From: Pelagovum pacificum
GTDB taxonomy: Bacteria > Pseudomonadota > Alphaproteobacteria > Rhodobacterales > Rhodobacteraceae
Reading direction: 5' to 3'
DNA length: 64,000 bases
Assembly: GCF_016134045.1 (NCBI RefSeq)
Contig: NZ_CP065915.1
Coordinates: forward strand, 1,302,001 to 1,366,000
In this document: positions 46,169 to 54,034 of the stretch, piece by piece
How the letters are laid out: each line of letters starts with the position of its first letter
Position numbering within the stretch: the stretch's first letter is position 1
The notes under the pieces: model-generated
Database searches by the model: none
What the model was told of the DNA's origin: nothing
Seen by the model: the letters and a program-made list of their open reading frames with translations, nothing else
Translations under genes and position numbers: made by a program

Positions 46169-46651
46169 TTAGCGGCTGGTGACGCGGGCATTTCCGGCAG
46201 CGACGACGCGGATCGCGCTGACCCCGGCGAGGTCCCGCGCGCTGAGATCCCGCGCGACCGTCACCCGTCGCGTCTGCGGCGTACCCGGCTGTTGCGGGGC
46301 AGGGGCCGGGGACGCCCGGAACGCGTAAACCAGCGTGCCACCCTCGTAGCCTTCCTCGGTCAGCTGGACGTTGTAGTAGCCGTCCGCCCGGGTCATCCCC
46401 GTCGCCCGGACAAGCGCGCCATAGGCCGTCCGCTCGACCTCAAGCTCCGTCACTTCCAGCACCAGAGGGCGGGGATCGGCGTAGGCCACCGGAGCCTGCG
46501 CGATCAGCGGCTGGCGCTGCCGCACGATCGGGTCGCTTCGCACCACCGTCGAGCTACCGAACCAGTTCATCGGGTTCAGGTTGCTCTGCGCGATGCGGGC
46601 ACATCCGGTCACGGTCAGGGCGAGGCAGATCAACAGAAAGATACGGCGCAT
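46169..46651 (-). CDS. Predicted lipoprotein
   Basis: A 160-residue protein starting with a lipoprotein signal (MRRIFLLICLALTVTGC; Cys17 is the lipidated residue after L-T-V-T-G). The remainder holds a conserved-looking beta domain (LVLEVTELEVERTAYGALVRATG). No catalytic motif is seen. Homologous short lipoproteins occur in Rhodobacterales, but I cannot give a function. It converges with rnd, 3 bases apart, and is divergent from sufE. Confidence 0.75.
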   Translation of the reverse strand: MRRIFLLICLALTVTGCARIAQSNLNPMNWFGSSTVVRSDPIVRQRQPLIAQAPVAYADPRPLVLEVTELEVERTAYGALVRATGMTRADGYYNVQLTEEGYEGGTLVYAFRASPAPAPQQPGTPQTRRVTVARDLSARDLAGVSAIRVVAAGNARVTSR

Positions 46652-46777
46652 TGGGGCTTTGCCTGGTCGTTTCACGTGGGACCATCGGTAGCCGAGAACC
46701 GTCCTCGGGGGAAGCATCCACTGGACGACGCCGCCTGCCTTGCATAAGTGGCGCAACACCGGCAGCGGGAGCATCAC

Positions 46778-47209
46778 ATGGCACAGGCGGCATTCGAAGA
46801 GATTGCGGAGACGTTCGAGTTCCTCGACGACTGGGAAGAGCGCTATCGCCATGTGATCGAGCTCGGCAAGGACATGGACCCGCTCGAAGACGCGCTGAAG
46901 GTCCCGGCCACCAAGGTCGAGGGCTGCGCAAGCCAGGTCTGGCTCGTCCCGATGATCGACGGCACCGGGCCCGACGCGACCTTCCACTTCCGCGGCGAGA
47001 GCGACGCGATGATCGTGCGCGGCCTGATCGCCGTGCTGCACGCGCTCTATGACGGACTGTCGGTATCCGAGGTTGGCGAGGTCGACGCCCGCGCCGAATT
47101 CGAACGGCTGGGGCTTAACGATCACCTGTCCGCGCAGCGCTCCAACGGATTGCGCGCGATGGTGGAGCGGATCGGCAAGCTCGCCCACGCCGCGAAGTCC
47201 GCCGGCTAG
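46778..47209 (+). CDS. sufE: SufE-family cysteine desulfuration protein
   Basis: A 143-residue cytoplasmic protein. Cys50 in VEGCASQVWL is the sulfur-acceptor cysteine of SufE, which takes sulfane sulfur from a SufS-type desulfurase for Fe-S cluster assembly. The flanking YRHVIELGKDMDPLED and GLIAVLHALYDG also match the family. The ATG at 46778 was preferred over a GTG ten codons upstream. No other suf gene is adjacent. Its stop overlaps the convergent DUF1638 stop by four bases. Confidence 0.92.
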   Translation: MAQAAFEEIAETFEFLDDWEERYRHVIELGKDMDPLEDALKVPATKVEGCASQVWLVPMIDGTGPDATFHFRGESDAMIVRGLIAVLHALYDGLSVSEVGEVDARAEFERLGLNDHLSAQRSNGLRAMVERIGKLAHAAKSAG

Positions 47210-47844
47210 ACCGCCACGCGCTCCAGCGCCTCGGCCAGCTCTCCGTAGCCCGTGCGGCGCCGCTCGAAGGCGAGGCCCAGCCTTTGCGCCGCTTCTTCCG
47301 CCTTCGCCGTCAGCGCAGCATCGTCGGACTGGGCGAGGTAGACCAGCCGGTCGTAATTGCCGAAATACATGTCCCGCAGCTCAGGATGCCGGTCGAGGCC
47401 GAGCGGCCGCCAGACGAAGGCGTCGAACTGCCGGGCGAGGAAGTCGGTGAGGTAGAAGGCCGTGATCTCGTCCCGCGCCACGAACGCGTCGGTTCCTTCG
47501 AAGAAGGCATAGCAATGGGGGGAGGCGATCATCTCCGCCCCGGTCCGGTCGCAGACGGCCTGCAACGCGCCGCCCGTCCCGCAATCTCCATAGGCCACGA
47601 GGATGCGGTCATAGCTGCCGTCGGCCTTCGTGATTTCGGCCTCCACCGCCGGCGCGATCCGGTCGGGTGAATTGTGCAGGATCGCAGGCAGGCATTGCAG
47701 GACGAGGTGATCCCAGCCGTTCAGCCGCTTCAGCTCCAGAATCTCGCGGGCCAGCGCCCCGCAGGCGAGCACAAGGACACGGCCCGCGCCCTCTGCGGGC
47801 AGGCCGTGTCGTGTCAGCGTGTCATCGCTCGGCAGCATGGCCAC
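47206..47844 (-). CDS. DUF1638 domain protein, partner of the corrinoid protein
   Basis: A 212-residue cytoplasmic protein of the DUF1638 family: VLACGALAREIL near the start, LVLQCLPAILHN, VAYGDCGTGGAL and SPHCYAFFEG, with several conserved cysteines and histidines that could bind a metal or cobalamin. It begins at GTG directly after the stop of the corrinoid-protein gene (ATG two codons in is an alternative). DUF1638 genes are often found with corrinoid methyltransferase genes. A role in methyl transfer or corrinoid reactivation is inference. Confidence 0.8.
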   Translation of the reverse strand: MAMLPSDDTLTRHGLPAEGAGRVLVLACGALAREILELKRLNGWDHLVLQCLPAILHNSPDRIAPAVEAEITKADGSYDRILVAYGDCGTGGALQAVCDRTGAEMIASPHCYAFFEGTDAFVARDEITAFYLTDFLARQFDAFVWRPLGLDRHPELRDMYFGNYDRLVYLAQSDDAALTAKAEEAAQRLGLAFERRRTGYGELAEALERVAV

Positions 47845-48552
47845 TCAGGCCCGCGCCACACCCTGGTTGTGCTTGCGCGCGACGAAATCCTTCGCCGTCT
47901 GCACCGCCACGGCCGCGTCACGACAATAGGCGTCGGCGCCGATGGCCTTGCCGAATTCCTCGTTCAGGGGGGCGCCGCCGACCAGCACGATATAGTCGTC
48001 GCGGATGCCCTGTTCCTTCATCGTGTCGATCACGACCTTCATGTAGGGCATCGTGGTCGTCAGCAGGGCCGACATGCCGAGGATATCGGGCTGCTCGGTC
48101 TCCAGCGCTTCGAGGTATTTCTCGACCGCGTTGTTGATGCCGAGGTCGACGACTTCGAACCCGGCGCCTTCCATCATCATCGAGACGAGGTTCTTGCCGA
48201 TGTCGTGGATGTCGCCCTTCACGGTGCCGATCACCATCTTGCCGACGCGGGGCGCGCCCGTTTCCGCCAGCAGCGGCTTCAGGATGAACATGCCCCCCTT
48301 CATCGCGTTCGCGGCGAGCAGGACCTCGGGCACGAAGAGGATACCGTCCCGGAAGTCGTTTCCGACGATCGTCATGCCGCCGACCAGCGCTTCGGTCAGG
48401 ACCCGATAGGGCGCCCATCCGCGCTCGAGCAGGATGTTCACGCCTTCCTCGATCTCTTCCCTGAGACCGTCGTAGAGATCGTCGAACATCTGCGCGACAA
48501 GCTCTTCGTCATCAAGTTCAGAGAGAATGATCTCGTCGTCTTCATCGGCCAT
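47845..48552 (-). CDS. Corrinoid (B12-binding) protein, likely cobalamin module of a split methionine synthase
   Basis: A 235-residue protein. The helical cap (residues 15-100, including GGMTIVGNDFRDGILFVPEVL) precedes a Rossmann-like cobalamin domain with the DxHxxG motif GDIHDIGK (His116 as lower cobalt ligand) and later GMSALLTTTMP and VGGAPLNEEF. The layout equals the MtaC/MttC proteins and the central modules of MetH. In roseobacters MetH is known to be divided among separate genes, and a homocysteine methyltransferase lies 2 kb away, so methyl transfer to homocysteine is the likely role. Confidence 0.88.
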   Translation of the reverse strand: MADEDDEIILSELDDEELVAQMFDDLYDGLREEIEEGVNILLERGWAPYRVLTEALVGGMTIVGNDFRDGILFVPEVLLAANAMKGGMFILKPLLAETGAPRVGKMVIGTVKGDIHDIGKNLVSMMMEGAGFEVVDLGINNAVEKYLEALETEQPDILGMSALLTTTMPYMKVVIDTMKEQGIRDDYIVLVGGAPLNEEFGKAIGADAYCRDAAVAVQTAKDFVARKHNQGVARA

Positions 48553-48692
48553 GTCTGGACCTCCCGAGGGGCTTTATCCCGGCTTCGCATGACGTCGGGA
48601 AAGTCACTATGCGGTTTCCGACATGCGCTGCGTTGGTAGCGACCTGTCGATCATCTGTCCGGTTCGGGCGTGCGGCAATCGCCAATTGACTT

Positions 48693-48707
48693 GTTCATGT
48701 TTCGTTC
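48693..48707 (+). promoter_or_regulatory. LexA (SOS) box GTTC-N7-GTTC
   Basis: GTTC at 48693-48696 and GTTC at 48704-48707 are separated by exactly seven bases, the alphaproteobacterial LexA consensus. The box directly follows a TTGACT -35 element (48686-48691) and lies 15-29 bases before the radical SAM start codon, an ideal place for repression. It is on the side of that gene in the divergent region. Confidence 0.75.
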
Positions 48708-48721
48708 TCATCTTCTGTCTT

Positions 48722-49804
48722 ATGTCCGCCAACGATCCCATCCCCGAGTCGCGCCGCCGCGGCCGTGCGTCCGTCAGCAACGCCACCAACCGGTTCGAGC
48801 GGTTCGTGGCCGAAGCGGTCGATGACGGCTGGGGCCGGGACGAAGAATTGCCGCCGCTGCGCACCGAGGTGTCGGTCGAGCGGCCACGGCGTGCGATCAC
48901 GCGGAACACCTCACCCGATGTCCACTTCGACCGCTCACTCAACCCCTACCGGGGGTGCGAGCATGGCTGCATCTATTGCTTCGCCCGGCCGAGCCATGCG
49001 TACCTCGGCCTGTCGCCGGGCCTCGACTTCGAAACGCGCCTCGTCGCGCGCCCGGGCATCGCGGAGGTGCTGGCCCGAGAGCTGTCGAAGCCCGGCTACA
49101 CGCCCGCGCCGCTCGCCATCGGGACCAACACCGACGCCTACCAGCCGGTCGAGAAGCAGCGCGGCGTGATGCGCAAGGTGCTCGAGGTACTGCTGGAGTT
49201 CCGCCACCCGGTGACGATCGTCACCAAGGGCACGCTTATCGAGCGGGACATCGACCTGCTGCGTGAAATGGCGGCGGAGGGGCTCGCCAGCGTCGGCATT
49301 TCGGTGACGACCCTCGACCCGGCGATCGCCCGCGCGATGGAGCCACGAGTCCCGTCGCCAGCCCGTCGGTTGGCGTCGATCGAGCGGCTCTCTACGGCGG
49401 GTGTTCCGGTGCGCGTGATGGCCTCTCCAGTGGTGCCGGCGCTCACCGACCACGAGTTGGAGAAGATCATCGAAGCCGGGGCCGCGGCCGGCGCCGTCGC
49501 GGCCTCCGCCATCGTCCTGCGCCTGCCGCGCGAGGTCGCCGGCCTGTTCCGCGAGTGGGTGGAAGAGGCGTTTCCCGACCGCGCGACCCGGATCATGGGC
49601 CGGGTGAGAGAGCTGCATGGCGGTCGCGACTACGATCCCGAGTTCGGCAAGCGGATGCGGGGGCAGGGGCCATGGGCGGACCTTCTGCGCGCGCGGTTCC
49701 TGACCGCAATCCGCCGCCACGGATTGTCCGAGACCCTGCCGAACCTGCGTAACGACCTGTTTCGGGTGCCACCCCGTCCGGGGGATCAGTTGTCGCTGTT
49801 CTGA
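48722..49804 (+). CDS. PA0069-family (SplB-related) radical SAM protein
   Basis: A 360-residue enzyme with the radical SAM cluster motif CEHGCIYC (Cys79, Cys83, Cys86) after NPYRG, and later TKGTLIERDIDLL and SVGISVTTLDP. The family (COG1533) is related to spore photoproduct lyase, which repairs UV-damaged thymine in spore formers, though the function in proteobacteria is not settled. A LexA-type box lies just upstream, supporting a DNA-damage role. The ATG at 48722 is preferred; upstream codons would overlap the SOS box. Confidence 0.88.
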   Translation: MSANDPIPESRRRGRASVSNATNRFERFVAEAVDDGWGRDEELPPLRTEVSVERPRRAITRNTSPDVHFDRSLNPYRGCEHGCIYCFARPSHAYLGLSPGLDFETRLVARPGIAEVLARELSKPGYTPAPLAIGTNTDAYQPVEKQRGVMRKVLEVLLEFRHPVTIVTKGTLIERDIDLLREMAAEGLASVGISVTTLDPAIARAMEPRVPSPARRLASIERLSTAGVPVRVMASPVVPALTDHELEKIIEAGAAAGAVAASAIVLRLPREVAGLFREWVEEAFPDRATRIMGRVRELHGGRDYDPEFGKRMRGQGPWADLLRARFLTAIRRHGLSETLPNLRNDLFRVPPRPGDQLSLF

Positions 49805-50182
49805 CCCTCAGGGCCGGCCCGGCGTGTTGAGGTAGGGGCTGCGCCTCAGGCGATGACACCTGAGGCATGGATCAGGATCAGTTGATTGCGCAAGATCTGC
49901 TGCGGCGGTCGCGGCCAAGGCGCCGTTCACGGCATGGGGATCGCGTCAGAAGTCCGGCATTTGGTTCGGGCGCTGACGGGAAAGACTTGGCGCGTCGGCG
50001 TCGCCCAGCACCAGACATGCTTCGGCTCACACGGGGTCGCGGGCGACTCGCAGGGAACGCCGGCATTTTCCTTAGTCACTGACCTTTGCGAGCATCGTCC
50101 CGCACACTGACCTTTACCGGAATCTTACCCGCGTCGCTGACATAGCCTGATGACGACATAGCCTGACGACGCGGGTTCGTCT
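49805..50182. other. Intergenic region, 378 bases, with short repeats
   Basis: No supported gene. It lies between the 3' ends of the radical SAM gene and the minus-strand homocysteine methyltransferase gene. The right part contains short direct repeats listed separately. I saw no transposase remnant or tRNA. Confidence 0.5.
50077..50166. repeat. Two pairs of short direct repeats downstream of the homocysteine methyltransferase gene
   Basis: CACTGACCTTT occurs at 50077-50087 and 50105-50115 (28 bases apart). GACATAGCCTGA occurs at 50139-50150 and 50155-50166 (16 bases apart). Both are exact. They may be leftovers of small duplications; no function is evident. Confidence 0.7.
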
Positions 50183-51205
50183 TCAGGAGGCGCGTCCGCG
50201 GCGGCGGCCCCGCCGCTCGGGCGCGACCGGCGCGTTGCCGTCCATACCGTCCGAGGCCGAAGAGAACTCCCCGAGTGCTCCCGTGATTTCGTCCAGAGTC
50301 GGGGCGGCGTTCTTCTCGGACGCTTCGAGTGCCGCGCGCATCGAAACAAGGTGCTCGGGCGTCGTGCCGCAACATCCACCGATGATCGTCGCACCTGCGT
50401 TCCGCGCCATCACCGCGTACTGGCCCATGAGTTCGGGGGTGCCGTTGTAGTGGATGTGACCGTCCACGTACTTCGGGATGCCGGCATTGCCCTTGGCGAT
50501 CAGCGGCTGATCTGCACCTGCCGCGGCGAGGCCGAGCACCGTGCGCAGCAGGTCGGACGCCCCGACACCGCAGTTCGCCCCGAAGGCGAGCGGCGGGTTC
50601 GCCAGCTTGCCGACCATCTTGGCGAAGGCCCCGGACGTCAGGCCCATCATGGTGCGCCCGGCCGTGTCGAAGCTCATCGTTCCGACCCAGGGCATGTCCG
50701 CCAATGCAAAGGCTTCGGCGGCGGCCTTGTATTCCTCGGGCGCCGAGATCGTCTCGAGCCAGAGGACATCGACGCCGCCCTCCTTCAGCGCCTCGGCCTG
50801 TTCGTGGAACATCTCGACCGCGAGCTCATGGGTTAGGCTGCCCATCGGCATCATGATCTCACCCGTCGGCCCGACTGAGCCCGCGACGACGACCTTGCGA
50901 CCCGATGCGTCGGCGATTTCGCGGCCCAGCTCCGCACCCGCACGGTTCAGTTCGCCGACGCGGCCCTGCGCCTCGTGCAGCTTGAGGCGCGACGCGTTGC
51001 CGCCGAACGTGTTGGTCAGGAACAGGTCGGAGCCGGCATCGACCGGACCCTTGTAGAGCGTGCGGATGCGGTCCGGATGCTCGACGTTCCACAGCTCGGG
51101 CGCGTCGCCGGACATCAGTCCCATGTTGAAGAGGTTCGTTCCGGTCGCACCGTCGGCAAGCAGCCAGTCGCGGTCGGCAAGGAGTTCGGAGAGAGCGTTC
51201 GTCAT
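50183..51205 (-). CDS. bmt: Homocysteine S-methyltransferase (BHMT-type), likely catalytic part of a split methionine synthase
   Basis: A 340-residue TIM-barrel enzyme. The zinc-binding cysteines of the homocysteine methyltransferase family are present as FGANCG (Cys212) and GGCCG (Cys278, Cys279), and LLADGATGTNL, LTNTFGGN and GSVGPTGE match too. Such proteins are annotated as betaine-homocysteine methyltransferases, but in roseobacters close relatives act as the homocysteine part of a divided MetH. The ATG at 51205 is preferred over a GTG 13 codons earlier because it follows GGAG. The C-terminal tail is Arg-rich. The start overlaps the MprF-like gene by four bases. Confidence 0.87.
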   Translation of the reverse strand: MTNALSELLADRDWLLADGATGTNLFNMGLMSGDAPELWNVEHPDRIRTLYKGPVDAGSDLFLTNTFGGNASRLKLHEAQGRVGELNRAGAELGREIADASGRKVVVAGSVGPTGEIMMPMGSLTHELAVEMFHEQAEALKEGGVDVLWLETISAPEEYKAAAEAFALADMPWVGTMSFDTAGRTMMGLTSGAFAKMVGKLANPPLAFGANCGVGASDLLRTVLGLAAAGADQPLIAKGNAGIPKYVDGHIHYNGTPELMGQYAVMARNAGATIIGGCCGTTPEHLVSMRAALEASEKNAAPTLDEITGALGEFSSASDGMDGNAPVAPERRGRRRGRAS

Positions 51206-53091
51206 CTGGAAGGACTCCACGGAGAGATCGCCGTCTGCTGCCACGCCGCGCCGGGCAGATCAAACTCTAAATCGCGCGTCTCCGCCCCGGCCGCGTCGGC
51301 CAGGCTGTCCCTGCCGCTGCCGACATGCACCTGCCACGCGACTGAGCAGAGTGCGAAGGGCAAGTCCCACGGGCGTCTCACGGCGATGTAGCGTGCAGTC
51401 CACGACGGGGCGAAGGTCGCCTTGAAGCGGGTCAGGCCGGCGGCCTTCAGGACTTTCCAGCCGCGGAGGTTTTCCGGCAGGTCCGGAACCGCGGCGAGCG
51501 ACAGCCGGGTGCATCCTGCCGCTTTCGCCGCGAGGATCGCCGTGTGGACGAGTGCGGTCATGGTGCCCGGCGGAATGTCGGCGCGGTGCCGCATGAGATC
51601 GAGCGTCCAGCCACAGGGCGCCGCGTGGAAGGTCACGAACCCGAGCAGTTGTCCGGTTTCGTCGCGGGCGATCACGACCTCCTGTCTCGCGACGTATCCG
51701 GGTTCAAAGCGCCCCATTGAAAAGCCGCGCTCTCCGCCGTGTTGCGCGGCCCACTCCGCCGCGACATCGGCCATCTCGGCCAGCGGCAGCGTGACAGGTG
51801 TCCTGCAGACGACACCCGCCGCGTCGGCCTGCCGCAGCTTGCGACGCAGTTGCCGGCAGGCGCTGCCGACGGTCGAGTGTCGCGACGGATCGAGCCTTCC
51901 TTCCTTCGCGAGGCGCATAACGGTCCAGCCGGCACGGCGGGCATCGGCGGCAGTTCGTGCGTCGCATTTGTAGAGGACCGGTCGCCGGCCGTCCTGCAGC
52001 GCGAGGTCGGCCAGGGCCCGCAGTGGCATCTTGCCGAGCGACCGTCCGATAACCGCGAGGATGCCCGGCGCGGTCTGCGTACAGATCGCGCTGCCGGGGT
52101 GGAGTTCGTACAGGAGAGCCCCCTGGCGGGCGAGCCCCCACTCGGCGCAGGGCGCGGCCGAGATCAACTGCTCGGTTCGCAGCGCCCCGGCGGAGCGCAC
52201 GGCAGGTCGGCCGCCGCGCATGACGGCGCGCATTGCGAACATGGCAGGCAGGGCATGGTAAAGGGCGCGGAAGAGCAGGATCCCGGCCAAAAGGTCCGCC
52301 TGCGGAATATCGGGCAGGAGCGCCAGAAGCGCCAATTCGAAGGCGCCGAGTCCGCCCGGCATGTTCGTCAGCAGCCCCGCGCCGAGCGCGACGAGATACG
52401 CGGCGAAGACCGGGCCGAGAGGGATGCCGTCGGCGGTGATAACGAACCACAACGCCAGAGCCGCCGCGCCGACGTCGAGCGCCGTCCAGAGTTGCAGCCG
52501 CGCGAACCGTGGCCCGTCGAGTCGTCCGAGAAACTTGCGGGCCCGTGGGTGATCGCGCAACTTGCGCAGTCCCGCAGGCACAGCGGCGAGGATCGACAGT
52601 GCAGCCGTCAGCAGGGCAAGGGGCGGGGCAATGCCGGGCAGCCAGAGCAGGCAGGCGATCAGCGCGAGCGGCAAGAGCGCGACCATGAAGCTGAGGCTGA
52701 CGAGGGTCGAGACATGCAGAGTCCGCGCCGGACTCGTGTCCGGTAACAGACGCCAGCGCACCATCGCGCCGACCAATGTTCCGAAACCGGTCACCTGTCC
52801 GATCGCGACCGCGCGCCAGCCTGCGCGCCGCGCGCGGCCGCGTCCGACGTCGCTGCCGAGCGTCGCGTGGATTTCGACATCATAGGCCCCGAGTGCAACG
52901 AGGCTGACGGCTGTCGCGAGCAGGGCGCCGCACAATTGTCCGATACCGGTCTGCTGTAGCGCCGCCAGCAGGTCTGCCAGGTCGACGCCCTGCAACTGTC
53001 GCAACAGAACAGCGCCGAGCGCCAGGCCGATCAAGGGCCCGGCCAGCTGTCGTGCGCCCGGTCGAAGACCGGCGCTTCGGTTTATCGTCAT
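51202..53091 (-). CDS. MprF-like phosphatidylglycerol aminoacyltransferase, short form
   Basis: A 629-residue membrane protein. Residues 1 to about 320 hold hydrophobic helices of the flippase-type domain (GLLTNMPGGLGAFELALLALL is the conserved segment). Residues about 340-610 form the DUF2156/GNAT-like synthase domain that moves lysine or alanine from aminoacyl-tRNA to phosphatidylglycerol. MprF proteins are usually 840-880 residues, so the membrane part is reduced. The product should lower negative surface charge and resist cationic peptides. The aminoacyl group is not predictable. Confidence 0.82.
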   Translation of the reverse strand: MTINRSAGLRPGARQLAGPLIGLALGAVLLRQLQGVDLADLLAALQQTGIGQLCGALLATAVSLVALGAYDVEIHATLGSDVGRGRARRAGWRAVAIGQVTGFGTLVGAMVRWRLLPDTSPARTLHVSTLVSLSFMVALLPLALIACLLWLPGIAPPLALLTAALSILAAVPAGLRKLRDHPRARKFLGRLDGPRFARLQLWTALDVGAAALALWFVITADGIPLGPVFAAYLVALGAGLLTNMPGGLGAFELALLALLPDIPQADLLAGILLFRALYHALPAMFAMRAVMRGGRPAVRSAGALRTEQLISAAPCAEWGLARQGALLYELHPGSAICTQTAPGILAVIGRSLGKMPLRALADLALQDGRRPVLYKCDARTAADARRAGWTVMRLAKEGRLDPSRHSTVGSACRQLRRKLRQADAAGVVCRTPVTLPLAEMADVAAEWAAQHGGERGFSMGRFEPGYVARQEVVIARDETGQLLGFVTFHAAPCGWTLDLMRHRADIPPGTMTALVHTAILAAKAAGCTRLSLAAVPDLPENLRGWKVLKAAGLTRFKATFAPSWTARYIAVRRPWDLPFALCSVAWQVHVGSGRDSLADAAGAETRDLEFDLPGAAWQQTAISPWSPSR

Positions 53092-53205
53092 TCACCCATC
53101 CAACGTCACCCGCCCCGAGCGGAGCGGGCTCTTGCTAGACCAGGCGCGATGAACCGGCGGTTAAGGCACCCCGGGTTTCGAGGGCCAAGGTAAATGCGCT
53201 CTTGA

Positions 53206-53239
53206 TTTCGATCATATTCGATCGCAGGATTGATCGAAA
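53206..53239. promoter_or_regulatory. Candidate operator of the DeoR-family regulator
   Basis: A perfect inverted pair TTTCGATC (53206-53213) and GATCGAAA (53232-53239) spans an additional direct copy TTCGATC (53217-53223). Repeated TTTCG-type half sites are usual for GlpR/DeoR-family regulators. It ends 15 bases before the regulator's own start, so autorepression and control of the whole sugar cluster are likely. Confidence 0.6.
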
Positions 53240-53254
53240 CGCGAGCGAGTCTTC

Positions 53255-54034
53255 ATGTCGAATGATCGTATCAAGGCCATCCGGGACTATCTGTTCCGTA
53301 ACGGGACGGCGCGGGTTCAGGACCTCGCCGCGGCCTTCAACGTCTCGATGCCGACCATTCGCCGGGACCTGACAGAGATGGAGGCCGCCGGCACCATCGC
53401 GCGCGAACATGGCTTCGCCCGGATCGCACAGACCGCCCTTCAGGAAGTCGCCTTCGGTCAGCGCGAAGGGTCGCAGATCGACGCGAAGCGGGCGATCGCG
53501 GCCGAGTGCCTGCGGGACCTCACGCCGGGGTCTTCGGTGTTCCTTGATGCCGGGACGACAGTTCTGCAACTGGCCCGTGCGCTGCGGCTCAGCCCGCGGC
53601 CGCTGATCGTGTTCACCAACGGGATCGTCGTCGCATCGGAGCTGTCGCAGGTCGCCGGGGTGGAGCTTAACCTTCTTGGCGGGCGCGTCCGGGCAGAGAA
53701 CATGTCGATGGTCGGCGCGCTGGCAGAATCGATGATCGCCGGGCTGTGGTTCGATCACGTCGTGCTTGGCGCGAGCGCCGTGTCGGACGACGGTTGGATC
53801 ACCAGCTACGATGCGGACGAGGCTCAGCTGAACGCCCGGATGGCGGAGCGATCAGGGCAGGTGACGGTTCTCGCGGATTCCAGCAAGTTCGGCTGTCGGC
53901 AGACCTATTCGGTCATGAAACTCAATGGAAAACAGCGGCTTCTGACCGACGACGGGCTGTCGGCGTCGCAGCGGGAGCGGCTCTCGGCGCAGGGCTGCCG
54001 GGTCACGGCGGTGCCGCTGGGAGTTCAGGTGTGA
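53255..54034 (+). CDS. DeoR/GlpR-family transcriptional regulator
   Basis: A 259-residue repressor. The N-terminal helix-turn-helix (ARVQDLAAAFNVSMPTIRRDL) is typical of the family, followed by a sugar-phosphate-sensing DeoRC domain with FLDAGTTVLQLA and VLADSSKFG. It heads a cluster with a BadF-type kinase and a GatZ/KbaZ-type protein, so the inducer is probably a phosphorylated amino sugar or tagatose-like sugar phosphate. An inverted repeat ahead of the gene is the likely operator. Its stop overlaps the kinase start by four bases. Confidence 0.88.
   Translation: MSNDRIKAIRDYLFRNGTARVQDLAAAFNVSMPTIRRDLTEMEAAGTIAREHGFARIAQTALQEVAFGQREGSQIDAKRAIAAECLRDLTPGSSVFLDAGTTVLQLARALRLSPRPLIVFTNGIVVASELSQVAGVELNLLGGRVRAENMSMVGALAESMIAGLWFDHVVLGASAVSDDGWITSYDADEAQLNARMAERSGQVTVLADSSKFGCRQTYSVMKLNGKQRLLTDDGLSASQRERLSAQGCRVTAVPLGVQV

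Noticed and set aside
48553..48692. Possible SAM, SAH or cobalamin riboswitch ahead of the corrinoid-protein gene
   Set aside because: The leader does not show the conserved blocks of any of these classes that I know; a covariance-model search would settle it.
49867..50110. Small plus-strand open frames after the radical SAM gene
   Set aside because: No ribosome site, Arg-rich translations with no family resemblance, and they cross the short repeats.
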